Shown one piece after another: positions 6,869-14,602 of a DNA stretch of 28,728 bases (the stretch's first letter is position 1; each line of letters starts with the position of its first letter). Source of the stretch: Pelomonas sp041914785 (GTDB lineage Bacteria > Pseudomonadota > Gammaproteobacteria > Burkholderiales > Burkholderiaceae_C); the NCBI GenBank assembly GCA_041914785.1, contig JAYSCT010000060.1, forward strand, positions 1 to 28,728, written 5' to 3'. The notes under the pieces are model-generated. The model saw nothing but the letters and a program-made list of their open reading frames with translations. It was not told the DNA's origin and did not search any database. Made by a program: the position numbers and the translations under genes.

Positions 6869-9088
6869 ATGCTGCCCACCGGTCAAGCCCTCGACGACCT
6901 GCCCTCGAGCCCGCGCGTGCTGCTGGTGGATGACGACGAGGTCAACCTGCTGCTCACGGCCGCCGCGCTGCGCGAACGCGGCTTCGAAGTGACCGAGGCG
7001 GCCAGCGGCAGCGAGGCGCTGACGCAGCTGTCCGTGCGCGCGCCGGACGTCGTCGTGCTGGACGCGCTGATGCCCGAGCTGGACGGCTTCGAGACCTGCG
7101 CGCTGCTGCGCGCCACGCCCGGCTTCGAATCGCTGCCCGTGCTGATGCTGACCGGCCTGGACGACGAGGCCTCCATCAACCGCGCCTACCAGGCCGGCGC
7201 GACCGACTTCTTCGTCAAGTCCTCGCAGTGGAGCCTGCTGGACGGCCGGCTGCGCTACCTGCTGCGCAGCTCCCGCACCCGCCACGAGCTGGAGCGCAGC
7301 AAGGCCAAGCTGGCCCGTGCGCAGGACCTGGCGCGCATGGGCAGCTTCGAGTGGCGGCGCGACGTGCCCGGCAGCTTCGCGATCTCGGCCGAAGGCCTGC
7401 GCGTGTTCGGCCGCGGCCCGCAGGACCGGCTGGACTTCCTCAGCGTGCTGCGCATGGTGCCGTCGGACGACCGCCATGTGTTCCTGCGGCTGCTGCGCGA
7501 CGTCGTCGCCCACACGTCCGTTCTCATCACCGACCTGCCGCTGACGCTGCCCGATGGCCGCCAGCGCGTCGTGCACATCGAGGCCGAGCCCGAGTTCAGC
7601 GACCAGGGCGCCGTCAGCGGCTACACCGGCATCCTGCAGGACGTGACCGACCGCCGCCAGGCCGAGGACCGCATCCGGCAGCTGGCGCATTTCGACGCCC
7701 TCACCGGCCTGCCCAACCGCCGCCAGCTGATCTGGCGCGTCGAGCGCGCCATCGAGAGCGCGCGCCGCGGCGGCCACGAGGTGGGCCTGCTGCTGATCGA
7801 CCTGGATCGCTTCAAGGTCATCAACGACACGCTGGGCCATGCGGCCGGCGACGAGCTGCTGATCGAGGTCGGCCGGCGCCTGCGCAGCTGCGTGCGCCAC
7901 TCCGACCAGATCATGGAAGGCGTGCTCGAAGGGCTGGGCAACCGCAGCCACCGCGGCCTGGAGGCCGTGGGGCGACTGGGCGGCGACGAGTTCGTGGCGC
8001 TGTTGCCCGAGGTGGCCGACGAACGCGACGCCGAGCGCGTCGCGCAGCGCGTGCTGGATGCGCTGCGCGAGCCCATCTTCGTCGGCGGCCAGGAATGCTT
8101 CGTCACGGCCAGCGTCGGCATCGCCATCTACCCGCGTGACGGCCAGACCATGGCCGACCTGCTGCGCAACTCCGACGTCGCGATGTACGCCGTCAAGAGC
8201 CAGGGCCGCAACGCCTCGGCCGTCTACTCGCCGCAGCTGGCCGGCCACGGCAAGCAGAAGCTGGAGCTGGAGAGCGCCCTGCACAAGGCGCTGGAGCGCA
8301 ACGAGATCGTGCTGCACTACCAGCCCAAGATCGACGTGCGCGCCGCCCGCATGGTGGGCGCCGAGGCGCTGATGCGCTGGCAGCGCGGCAACGTGCTGGT
8401 GCCGCCGGCCGACTTCATTCCGCTGGCGGAAGAGACCGGCCTCATCGTGCCGCTGTCCGAATGGGCGCTGAAGGAGGCGGCCCGCCAGGCCAAGCTGTGG
8501 TCGCTGCAGTTCGGCTTTGCCGACTCCATCGCCGTCAACCTGCCCAGCCGGCTGTTCGAACGCACCGATCTCGTCGAGCACATCCACCAGTGCGTCAGCG
8601 CCTACGGCGTGCCGCACCGGTCCATCCAGCTCGAAATCACCGAGAACAACCTGATGAAGGACCTGCAGAACGTCATCCCGTCTCTGCACCGGCTCAATGA
8701 AGTGGGCGTCGAGATCTCCATCGACGACTTCGGCACCGGCTACTCGTCCCTCGCCTACCTGACCACGCTGCCCATCTCCGAGGTCAAGGTGGACCGCACC
8801 TTCGTGCGCGACCTGGGCATCACGCCGCAGAGCTCGGCCGTCGTCACGGCCATCATTGCGCTGGCCCGCGCGCTGGGGCTGCGCGTCATCGCCGAGGGCG
8901 TGGAGACGCTGCGGCAGATGGAAGTGCTGCACCGGCTGGGCTGCTCGCTGATGCAGGGCTTCCTGTTCAGCAAGGCGCTGCCGGCCGACGAGCTGGAGCG
9001 CTGGATCGCCCAGACCGTGCTGCCGCGCAAGGCACCGTGGATCACCCAGGCCGACAGCACCGCGGACCTCGCCCGCGGCCAACGCTAA
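6869..9088 (+). CDS. REC-PAS-GGDEF-EAL cyclic di-GMP regulator
   Basis: A 739-residue cytoplasmic response regulator for c-di-GMP turnover. The receiver domain covers about residues 15-130 (acidic pair VDDDE, phosphoacceptor Asp65 in VLDALMPE, Lys in FFVKSS). A PAS-like domain follows (about 150-255), ending in GILQDVTDRRQAED. The GGDEF domain (about 270-450) has an intact RLGGDEF signature near residue 370. The EAL domain (about 460-715) keeps EALMRW, EITEN, IDDFGTGYSSL, VKVDR, AEGVET and MQGFLFSK, so phosphodiesterase activity is expected. An RHSD tetrad resembling the inhibitory I-site is separated from GGDEF by about 18 extra residues. The ATG at 6869 is chosen because the receiver begins about 15 residues later. 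The net direction of activity cannot be decided from sequence. Confidence 0.94.
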   Translation: MLPTGQALDDLPSSPRVLLVDDDEVNLLLTAAALRERGFEVTEAASGSEALTQLSVRAPDVVVLDALMPELDGFETCALLRATPGFESLPVLMLTGLDDEASINRAYQAGATDFFVKSSQWSLLDGRLRYLLRSSRTRHELERSKAKLARAQDLARMGSFEWRRDVPGSFAISAEGLRVFGRGPQDRLDFLSVLRMVPSDDRHVFLRLLRDVVAHTSVLITDLPLTLPDGRQRVVHIEAEPEFSDQGAVSGYTGILQDVTDRRQAEDRIRQLAHFDALTGLPNRRQLIWRVERAIESARRGGHEVGLLLIDLDRFKVINDTLGHAAGDELLIEVGRRLRSCVRHSDQIMEGVLEGLGNRSHRGLEAVGRLGGDEFVALLPEVADERDAERVAQRVLDALREPIFVGGQECFVTASVGIAIYPRDGQTMADLLRNSDVAMYAVKSQGRNASAVYSPQLAGHGKQKLELESALHKALERNEIVLHYQPKIDVRAARMVGAEALMRWQRGNVLVPPADFIPLAEETGLIVPLSEWALKEAARQAKLWSLQFGFADSIAVNLPSRLFERTDLVEHIHQCVSAYGVPHRSIQLEITENNLMKDLQNVIPSLHRLNEVGVEISIDDFGTGYSSLAYLTTLPISEVKVDRTFVRDLGITPQSSAVVTAIIALARALGLRVIAEGVETLRQMEVLHRLGCSLMQGFLFSKALPADELERWIAQTVLPRKAPWITQADSTADLARGQR

Positions 9089-9106
9089 CAAAACCCCGAC
9101 TCACCG

Positions 9107-10948
9107 ATGCGCTCTACCCTTGCGCCAGCCCAGCTCGCCAAGGCGGCGCTGCAACGCCTGGCCCAGGCCCGGCTGGAACCCACGCCCGAGAACTACGCGC
9201 GCGCCTACGCCATCGAGGCCGGCGGCGAGCCCGCCGCGCCCACCAACGGCGCGGTGCCGGAGAAGCTGCAACAGCTGATGTTCCGCCTCATCAGCCTGGC
9301 GCTGCCGTCGGGCGCCACGCGCCAGGAGCTGCAGACCGCGCTGCGCGAGCAGCGGCTGGACGAGCTGCAGCGCCAGGTCGACCGGCTGCTGGACACGGCC
9401 GGCCCGGGTGCACAGGCCGAGGCGCTGGCGCAGGCCATCGAGCGCCTCGTGCGCGGGCTGGAGCGCGGCGGCCGCCACTGGACGCTGGCGCGCAAGAAGG
9501 ACGGCATCAACCGCGTGCTGGAGCTCGGCCGCGCCGACAGCGGCAAGCTCGTCAAGCGGCTGTCGCAGTTGATCACCAGCTGGGACAAGGACGGCGACGG
9601 CAGCGAGGTCGAGACCGACGACGACGGCGGCACGCCCAGCCAGCTGTTTGCCGACAGCGCCTTCATGGACTCGGACTTCCGCGACAGCGGCGGCCTGGGT
9701 GAGCCCGGCCGCCCCGCGCCGCGCGACGTGCCGGCCGCCGACCTGGGGCCCTGGCGCGAGGTCAGCGGCGAACTCAACGGCACCGTGCGGCACGCGCTGC
9801 GCTCGGCCCAGAGCGAGGCCACGCCGGCAGATGCGCTGATGCGCGACCTGGAGGCCGCGCAGGAGGAGATCCGGCGCGACGGCGCCAGCCCCGAGCGCGC
9901 CGCGCAGATGGCCGTGCTGTGCCTGCGCGCCCGCCACCTGCTGGACCACCGCCGCCACCTGTTCGACGAACTGGGCGGCCTGTGCCGCGAGCTGTCGTCC
10001 AGCCTCGTGGACCTGGCCGAGGACGACTCCTGGGCACGCGGCCAGGCCGAGGCGATGAACAACACGCTGGCCCAGGGCCTGTCGGGCCGCGGCGTGCGCA
10101 CCGTGTCGGAGCTGCTGGCCGGCACGCGCGACCGCCAGCGCACGCTGCGCGACGAGCGCTCCAAGGCGCGCGACGCGCTCAAGGGGCTGATCCAGCGCAT
10201 GCTGTCCGAGCTGGGCGAGCTGGGCCAGCACACCGACCGCTTCCAGAACAGCGTGGGCCGCTACGCCGACGCCATCGAGCAGGCCGACTCGCTGGAGAGC
10301 CTGGCCGGCACCGTGCGCGAGATGGTGGAGGAAAGCCGCAGCGTGCAGGGGCTCGTCGCGCAGACGCAGCAGCGGCTGACGCTGGAGCATGACCGCGCCA
10401 CCGCGCTGACGCAGCGCGTCGAGGAGCTGGAAGGCGAGCTGCGCCGGCTGTCCAACGAGGTGCACACCGACCAGCTCACGCAGGTGGCCAACCGCCGCGG
10501 GCTGATCCAGGCCTTCGGCATCGAGCAGGCCAAGGCCGAGCGCGAGGCCACGCGCGTGGCGCTGGCGCTGCTGGACATCGACAACTTCAAGAAGCTCAAC
10601 GACAGCCTGGGCCACCACGCCGGCGACATCGCGCTGAAATCGCTGGCCGAGCGCACGCAGGCCTCGCTGCGCCCCGGCGACATGGTGGCGCGCTACGGCG
10701 GCGAGGAGTTCGTGCTGATGCTGCCGAACACGCCGCTGGACGAAGCGCAGCAGGTGCTGGTGCGACTGCAGCGCTCGCTGTCGTCGGCGCTGTTCAACCA
10801 CGACGGCAAGGACGTGTTCGTGACGTTCTCGGCCGGCGTCACGCTGTACCGCCCCGGCGAGACGCTGGAAGCCGCGCTGGACCGCGCCGACGTGGCGCTG
10901 TACGAGGCCAAGCACACCGGCAAGAACCGGGCTTGCATCGCCGAATGA
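9107..10948 (+). CDS. Diguanylate cyclase with long N-terminal helical region
   Basis: A 613-residue protein. The C-terminal domain (about 454-613) is a complete GGDEF cyclase: TDQLTQVANRRGL, LLDIDNFKKLNDSLGHHAGD and RYGGEEFVLML, with an intact RxxD inhibitory site (RPGD) at the canonical distance before GGEEF. It should make c-di-GMP from GTP and be product-inhibited. The preceding 430 or so residues match no domain I recognise. They are predicted helical, with an acidic low-complexity patch near residues 160-175 (DKDGDGSEVETDDDGG) and a coiled-coil-like stretch running into the cyclase. No membrane segment is seen. The start is 18 bp after the REC-GGDEF-EAL gene, and the stop overlaps the next start (ATGA), supporting one operon. 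Confidence 0.93.
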   Translation: MRSTLAPAQLAKAALQRLAQARLEPTPENYARAYAIEAGGEPAAPTNGAVPEKLQQLMFRLISLALPSGATRQELQTALREQRLDELQRQVDRLLDTAGPGAQAEALAQAIERLVRGLERGGRHWTLARKKDGINRVLELGRADSGKLVKRLSQLITSWDKDGDGSEVETDDDGGTPSQLFADSAFMDSDFRDSGGLGEPGRPAPRDVPAADLGPWREVSGELNGTVRHALRSAQSEATPADALMRDLEAAQEEIRRDGASPERAAQMAVLCLRARHLLDHRRHLFDELGGLCRELSSSLVDLAEDDSWARGQAEAMNNTLAQGLSGRGVRTVSELLAGTRDRQRTLRDERSKARDALKGLIQRMLSELGELGQHTDRFQNSVGRYADAIEQADSLESLAGTVREMVEESRSVQGLVAQTQQRLTLEHDRATALTQRVEELEGELRRLSNEVHTDQLTQVANRRGLIQAFGIEQAKAEREATRVALALLDIDNFKKLNDSLGHHAGDIALKSLAERTQASLRPGDMVARYGGEEFVLMLPNTPLDEAQQVLVRLQRSLSSALFNHDGKDVFVTFSAGVTLYRPGETLEAALDRADVALYEAKHTGKNRACIAE

Positions 10949-11646
10949 CGCGCGGCGGGCCAGGCTGGCCGCAGCCCGCCGGCCTGCTGGCCGCGCTGCT
11001 GGCAATGCAAGGCGCCGCGCACGCGCAGGCTGCCGCGGCCACGGTGCCGCTGTGCTTCACCGACTTCCCGCCCTACGTCAGCGCCGACCTGCCGGATGGC
11101 GGCAGCCTGGGCGCGCTGGCGCGGCGCGCCTTCACGGCCGCCGGGCTGACGGTGCAGGCCATCAAGGCGCCCTGGGCACGTGCCTTCACGATGGCGCGCA
11201 ACGGCGAATGCCTGCTGATGGCCGTCTGGCGCAACGACGAGCGGGATGCGCTGCTGCGCTACTCGCTGCCGGTGGCGCGCATGCAGCTGGGCTTTTTCGT
11301 GCGTACCGACGCCGGCGCCGAGCCGCTGCCTGCGGACGCGCAGGTGGCGGTGGAACGCGGGGCCTACCTGCCGCCCGAGCTGACCACCGGCAGCTACCGG
11401 CTCAACCCCGTCGTCGACCGGCGCCCGGCGCTGCAGATGCTGCGGCTGGGCCGCGTCGACGCCGTGTTTTCCGAGCGCGCATCCTTCGAGTACCTGATGG
11501 CGCGCGACGCCGTGACCGAGGTGCGCTGGCTGGCGCCGGCGGTGGAGCTGAAGACGACCTACATGGCCCTCAGCAAGACCCACCCGCAGGCGGACGCCTG
11601 GCTGGAGCTGCTGAACCGCGAGATCCGGCTGTCCGTGAAGAACTGA
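10945..11646 (+). CDS. Periplasmic solute-binding-like protein (SBP_bac_3-like)
   Basis: A 233-residue protein starting at an ATG that overlaps the stop of the cyclase gene (ATGA), so translation is probably coupled. An N-terminal signal peptide (hydrophobic LLAALLAMQGAAHAQA, cleavage likely after AHA) precedes a domain with the layout of family-3 periplasmic binding proteins: LCFTDFPPYVS, then PWARAFTMARNGECLL, a central ERDALLRYSLPVA segment and a second-lobe repeat RLGRVDAVFSE. No transporter permease or ATPase is nearby, so a sensory or signalling role is more likely than uptake. Its ligand and partner are unknown. A related type of protein is encoded at 19775-20527. Confidence 0.82.
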   Translation: MTRGGPGWPQPAGLLAALLAMQGAAHAQAAAATVPLCFTDFPPYVSADLPDGGSLGALARRAFTAAGLTVQAIKAPWARAFTMARNGECLLMAVWRNDERDALLRYSLPVARMQLGFFVRTDAGAEPLPADAQVAVERGAYLPPELTTGSYRLNPVVDRRPALQMLRLGRVDAVFSERASFEYLMARDAVTEVRWLAPAVELKTTYMALSKTHPQADAWLELLNREIRLSVKN

Positions 11647-11651
11647 CGCCG

Positions 11652-11668
11652 TCGCGCGCCGCGCGCGA
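11652..11668. terminator. GC hairpin between convergent genes
   Basis: TCGCGCG (11652-11658) pairs with CGCGCGA (11662-11668) across a 3-base loop, in the 27-bp gap between the convergent binding-protein and chemoreceptor genes. No T-run follows on either strand, so termination is only suggested by position. Confidence 0.25.
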
Positions 11669-11673
11669 AGCGA

Positions 11674-13038
11674 TCAGAAATTGAATGCCAGCCGCAGGCC
11701 ACCCCAATGCCGGCCGTTGACCAGGATGGGCGCCGTCGCCTCCTTGAGCACGACGAAGCGGCCGCCGCCCATGTCGCGGCGGTAGGTCTGCAGCAGGAAG
11801 GGCCGGGTGTTGCGCGCCGAGGCCAGGCCGGTGCGGTCGTTGAAGATGCGGCGGTAGCGGCTGTTGGCCGTGTTCCACACGGTGTCGCCCGGGCGCTGGG
11901 GCTGGCAGTACTTGCGGTTGTGCGTGGCGATGTAGCCGTTGCGGTCGGCCGCGATGCAGAAGACGATCTTGTCGCTGAAGCCCAGCGCCTTCTCCTGCAC
12001 GGCCGGGAACAGCTTGTCGCCGAGCTGGCAGAAGCGCGTCGTGTGCTGCTGCGGGTTGGTGCCTTCGATGGGACGGTACTGCTCGTCGAAGAGGTCGGCC
12101 TCGCTGATCTGGCCGCCGCGCAGCGCGTCCTCCAGCAGCGCGCCGATCTCGGCCGCGGCCGACTGCGCGGTGCGGATGAAGGGCATGTCGTCGACCTCGA
12201 CGCCGCTCTCGGCGATCTGCTCGATGAGCTCCTCGGACATGCGCAGGAAGCGGTCGCTGCCGTCGAACGCCACCTTGAGGCCGTGCCCGGCCTCCGAGAC
12301 TTCCCGCTCCAGCTCGTGCGCGCGCTCATTGAGCAGGCCCATCTGCTGGCCGCTCTCGGCGGCGGACGCCGAGATGCGCTGCACGTCCTGCTCCACCTCG
12401 CTGAACGCGGCATGGATCTGGCTAGGCTTGGCCGGGTTCTCGGACAGCTCCGCGCTGAAGCGGTCGATGCGGTCCTGCAGCGTCGCGATCGCGGTGACGA
12501 TGGCCTTGGACGACGACTCCACCTGGCCGGCCAGCGCCTTCACGGCCTCGGCGACGACGGCGAAACCGCGGCCGGCATCGCCCGCATGCTTGGCCTCGAC
12601 GGCCGCGTTGAACGCGACCAGGCGCGTCTGCAACGAGATCTTGGTGATCTCGGCCGCGGCGTCGGACACCTGGGCCAGCGTGGCGGACATGCCCACGACC
12701 TCGCCGCCCACGACACCCAGCGCACCGCGGGCGCGCTGCACGGCGGCCGCGCTCTGGGCGGTGGCCACGGCGATGGATCGCTGCGCCTCGCCGATCTGGT
12801 TGAGCTGCTGGGCCAGCGCCTGCATGGCCTGGCTCTGCGCCTGCACGACGCGCTGCGTGTCTTCGAGCGCACCGCGCACCTCGGCCGCATCCTTGCCCAC
12901 GGTGGAGATGGACCGGGCCAGGCGCTTGACCACGGTCAGCGCGGCACCGTCCTCGCGTCGGGTCGGTTCCTCACGCGGCGCGGCGGCAGTCCCGGCGGTC
13001 GCCACCGTCGGATACCCGGCCTTTTTCCATCCGAACAT
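11674..13038 (-). CDS. Soluble methyl-accepting chemotaxis-type receptor with C-terminal sensor
   Basis: A 454-residue protein without membrane segments. Residues about 40-300 are long coiled coil with a chemoreceptor signalling tip near residues 133-170 (LVAFNAAVEAKHAGDAGRGF and VVAEAVKALA, close to the consensus ALNAAIEAARAGE). The sensor appears to be C-terminal (about 345-454): FCIAADRNGYIATHN, then an Asp-Arg-Thr-Gly segment, YRRDMGGGRFVVLKEA and a final NGRHWGGLRLAF. This looks like half of a Cache-type domain, as I recall from other betaproteobacterial cytosolic receptors. It should signal through CheA/CheW, which are not in this window, by way of CheY. AGGGG precedes the ATG at 13038. 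It follows fliA by 54 bp in the same direction. Confidence 0.88.
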   Translation of the reverse strand: MFGWKKAGYPTVATAGTAAAPREEPTRREDGAALTVVKRLARSISTVGKDAAEVRGALEDTQRVVQAQSQAMQALAQQLNQIGEAQRSIAVATAQSAAAVQRARGALGVVGGEVVGMSATLAQVSDAAAEITKISLQTRLVAFNAAVEAKHAGDAGRGFAVVAEAVKALAGQVESSSKAIVTAIATLQDRIDRFSAELSENPAKPSQIHAAFSEVEQDVQRISASAAESGQQMGLLNERAHELEREVSEAGHGLKVAFDGSDRFLRMSEELIEQIAESGVEVDDMPFIRTAQSAAAEIGALLEDALRGGQISEADLFDEQYRPIEGTNPQQHTTRFCQLGDKLFPAVQEKALGFSDKIVFCIAADRNGYIATHNRKYCQPQRPGDTVWNTANSRYRRIFNDRTGLASARNTRPFLLQTYRRDMGGGRFVVLKEATAPILVNGRHWGGLRLAFNF

Positions 13039-13092
13039 GCGCTTGTCCCCTGCTTATGAGCTGGGGCAGCTGCCGGCGGCGGGCCCCGCGAT

Positions 13093-13806
13093 TCACCAGT
13101 CCCGCAGCTTAACGCGCAACCTTGCGATGGACTGACTGTGCAGTTGACAGACGCGCGACTCCGTGACCTTGAGCACGGCCGCAATCTCCTTGAGATTCAT
13201 GTCGTGCTCGTAGTACATGCTCATGACGAACTGCTCGCGCTCGGGCAGGTTCTTGATGGCGGCCACCAGCGCCTCGCGCATGCGGTGGTCCTGCAGCAGC
13301 GCGACGGGGTTGCTGGCCTCGTCGGCCACATGGCGGTCGAGGTAATCCTCGTCGCCATCATCGCCGGACATGTCTTCCAGATAGACCAGCTGCGTGCCGC
13401 GCACCTTGCCCAGCAGCTCCTGGTACTCGGCCAGCGGCAGGCCCATCTCGGCGGCGATCTCGGCCTCGCTGGGCGCACGGCCCAGGCGCTGCTCGACCTT
13501 GTGCACCGCAGCCTCGATCTCGCGCTGCTGGCGGCGCGTGCCGCGGCTCATCCAGTCGCCGCCGCGCAACTCGTCGAGCATGGCGCCGCGGATGCGCTGC
13601 GTCGCGAAGGTCTCGAACTGCACACCCTGCCCCGCATCGAAGCGAGACAGCGCGTCGGTCAGCCCGATGAGGCCGACCTGGATGAGGTCGTCCACCTCCA
13701 CGTTGGCCGGCAGCTTGGCGATCATCTGGTGCGCCAGGCGTCGCACCAGCGGGCTGTACTGCTTGATCAGCGTGCTGTTGTCGAGGCGGCCTTTGGGCGT
13801 GTACAT
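13093..13806 (-). CDS. fliA: Flagellar sigma factor FliA (sigma-28)
   Basis: A 237-residue sigma-70-family factor that directs RNA polymerase to late flagellar promoters. Region 2 is recognisable (YSPLVRRLAHQM, VEVDDLIQVGLIGL, FETFATQRIRGAMLDELR and the following DWMSR). Region 3 (APSEAEIAAEMGL) and a region 4 helix-turn-helix (LPEREQFVMSMYY to LKEIAAVLKVTESRVCQL) follow. Length and order are typical of FliA. The ATG at 13806 is chosen because CGGAG lies about 7 bases upstream and homologous FliA proteins begin MYTxxG; an open frame continues to 13881. It lies 16 bp after flhG in the flhB-A-F-G direction. A matching sigma-28 promoter is found upstream of motA at 23569-23595. Confidence 0.97.
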   Translation of the reverse strand: MYTPKGRLDNSTLIKQYSPLVRRLAHQMIAKLPANVEVDDLIQVGLIGLTDALSRFDAGQGVQFETFATQRIRGAMLDELRGGDWMSRGTRRQQREIEAAVHKVEQRLGRAPSEAEIAAEMGLPLAEYQELLGKVRGTQLVYLEDMSGDDGDEDYLDRHVADEASNPVALLQDHRMREALVAAIKNLPEREQFVMSMYYEHDMNLKEIAAVLKVTESRVCQLHSQSIARLRVKLRDW

Positions 13807-13822
13807 CGTGAACTCCGGCAGT

Positions 13823-14602
13823 TCAGTGTGCTGCGAGGAACGGTGACGACACCGTGCGCGCCGGGCGCAGCGGGGTCGCATCGGAGGCGGCGTCCAGCGC
13901 CGCGCCGGGCGGTGACGCCAGCAACAGCTCGCGGGCCAGGTGACGCAGCTCGGGCGTCAGCGGTGCATGCTGGGAGGCGCGGGGGTCCAGGCAGGCCCAG
14001 TCGCGCAGCACCGCGCCGAGGAAGCCGTCGGCGCAGGAGTGAAGCTGTTGCGCGATGCGGGTGGCCACGCGCAGCTGGGGGTGGCAGGCCATCAGCAGAC
14101 TGTAGACCATCAGCCCGGCGCGTTGCGTGAGCCATTTCATGCCCGCGTACGCTTCGGTGACGCTCTGCGGGTCGGTGTCGGCCAGCAGCAGCGGCCGCAC
14201 CTCGCGCGACGCGACGACGCGGGCCAGTTCGGACGCGGGTGCATGCAGCAGGATGACGTCGGCCTCGGGCGCCGCGGCGGCCACCGCGTCCAGGAAGGCC
14301 GCCGCCGAGCCCTGGGCATTGATGTGACGCAGCGGCAGCCCGCGCGCCGCCAGGTAGGAGACCCGCGGCGACAGCCGCTCGATGCAGTTGGACAGGTCCA
14401 CCTGCGCCAGCTCCGATGATGCGGGGGAGTGCTCGCCAGCGTCGACCACCAGCGTCTGCAGGTTGAGTTCCGCGAAGGCGGCGCACAGGCCTTCCAGCAG
14501 CACGCCGGCGCCCATCACGCGCGGGTTGCTGACGACCGGCACGAAGCGCGTCTTGGAGGCCGCGAACAGGCGGCGCAAACCGTGGGCTTGGTCTTGCAGC
14601 AT
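13823..14602 (-). CDS. flhG: FlhG/FleN-like protein lacking the Walker A loop
   Basis: A 259-residue MinD/ParA-like protein in the standard flhF-flhG-fliA position; its ATG overlaps the flhF stop (TGATG). The N terminus carries DQAHGLRRLF, matching the DQAxxLR motif by which FlhG stimulates the FlhF GTPase. The region that should hold the deviant Walker A motif (KGGVGKT in MinD-type proteins) reads VVSNPRVMGAGVLLEGL, without the glycine-rich loop or its lysines. The later strand TLVVDAGEH keeps the MinD-like Asp, while the Walker B area is VILLHAPASELARV. ATP binding is probably lost or altered. The role is inferred to be control of flagellar number or placement with FlhF. Orthology rests mainly on synteny and the N-terminal motif. 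Confidence 0.85.
   Translation of the reverse strand: MLQDQAHGLRRLFAASKTRFVPVVSNPRVMGAGVLLEGLCAAFAELNLQTLVVDAGEHSPASSELAQVDLSNCIERLSPRVSYLAARGLPLRHINAQGSAAAFLDAVAAAAPEADVILLHAPASELARVVASREVRPLLLADTDPQSVTEAYAGMKWLTQRAGLMVYSLLMACHPQLRVATRIAQQLHSCADGFLGAVLRDWACLDPRASQHAPLTPELRHLARELLLASPPGAALDAASDATPLRPARTVSSPFLAAH

Noticed and set aside
6806..9091. 761-codon open frame opposite the REC-GGDEF-EAL gene
   Set aside because: It mirrors a gene with complete catalytic motifs; its own translation is compositionally odd with no domain.
10945..11646. ABC transporter system for the binding-like protein
   Set aside because: There is no permease or ATPase gene anywhere in the window, so uptake is not supported.
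13807..13881. Longer FliA start at 13881
   Set aside because: It adds an Arg/Cys-rich stretch not seen in FliA proteins and overlaps the end of flhG; the ATG at 13806 has a ribosome-binding site and the usual N terminus.
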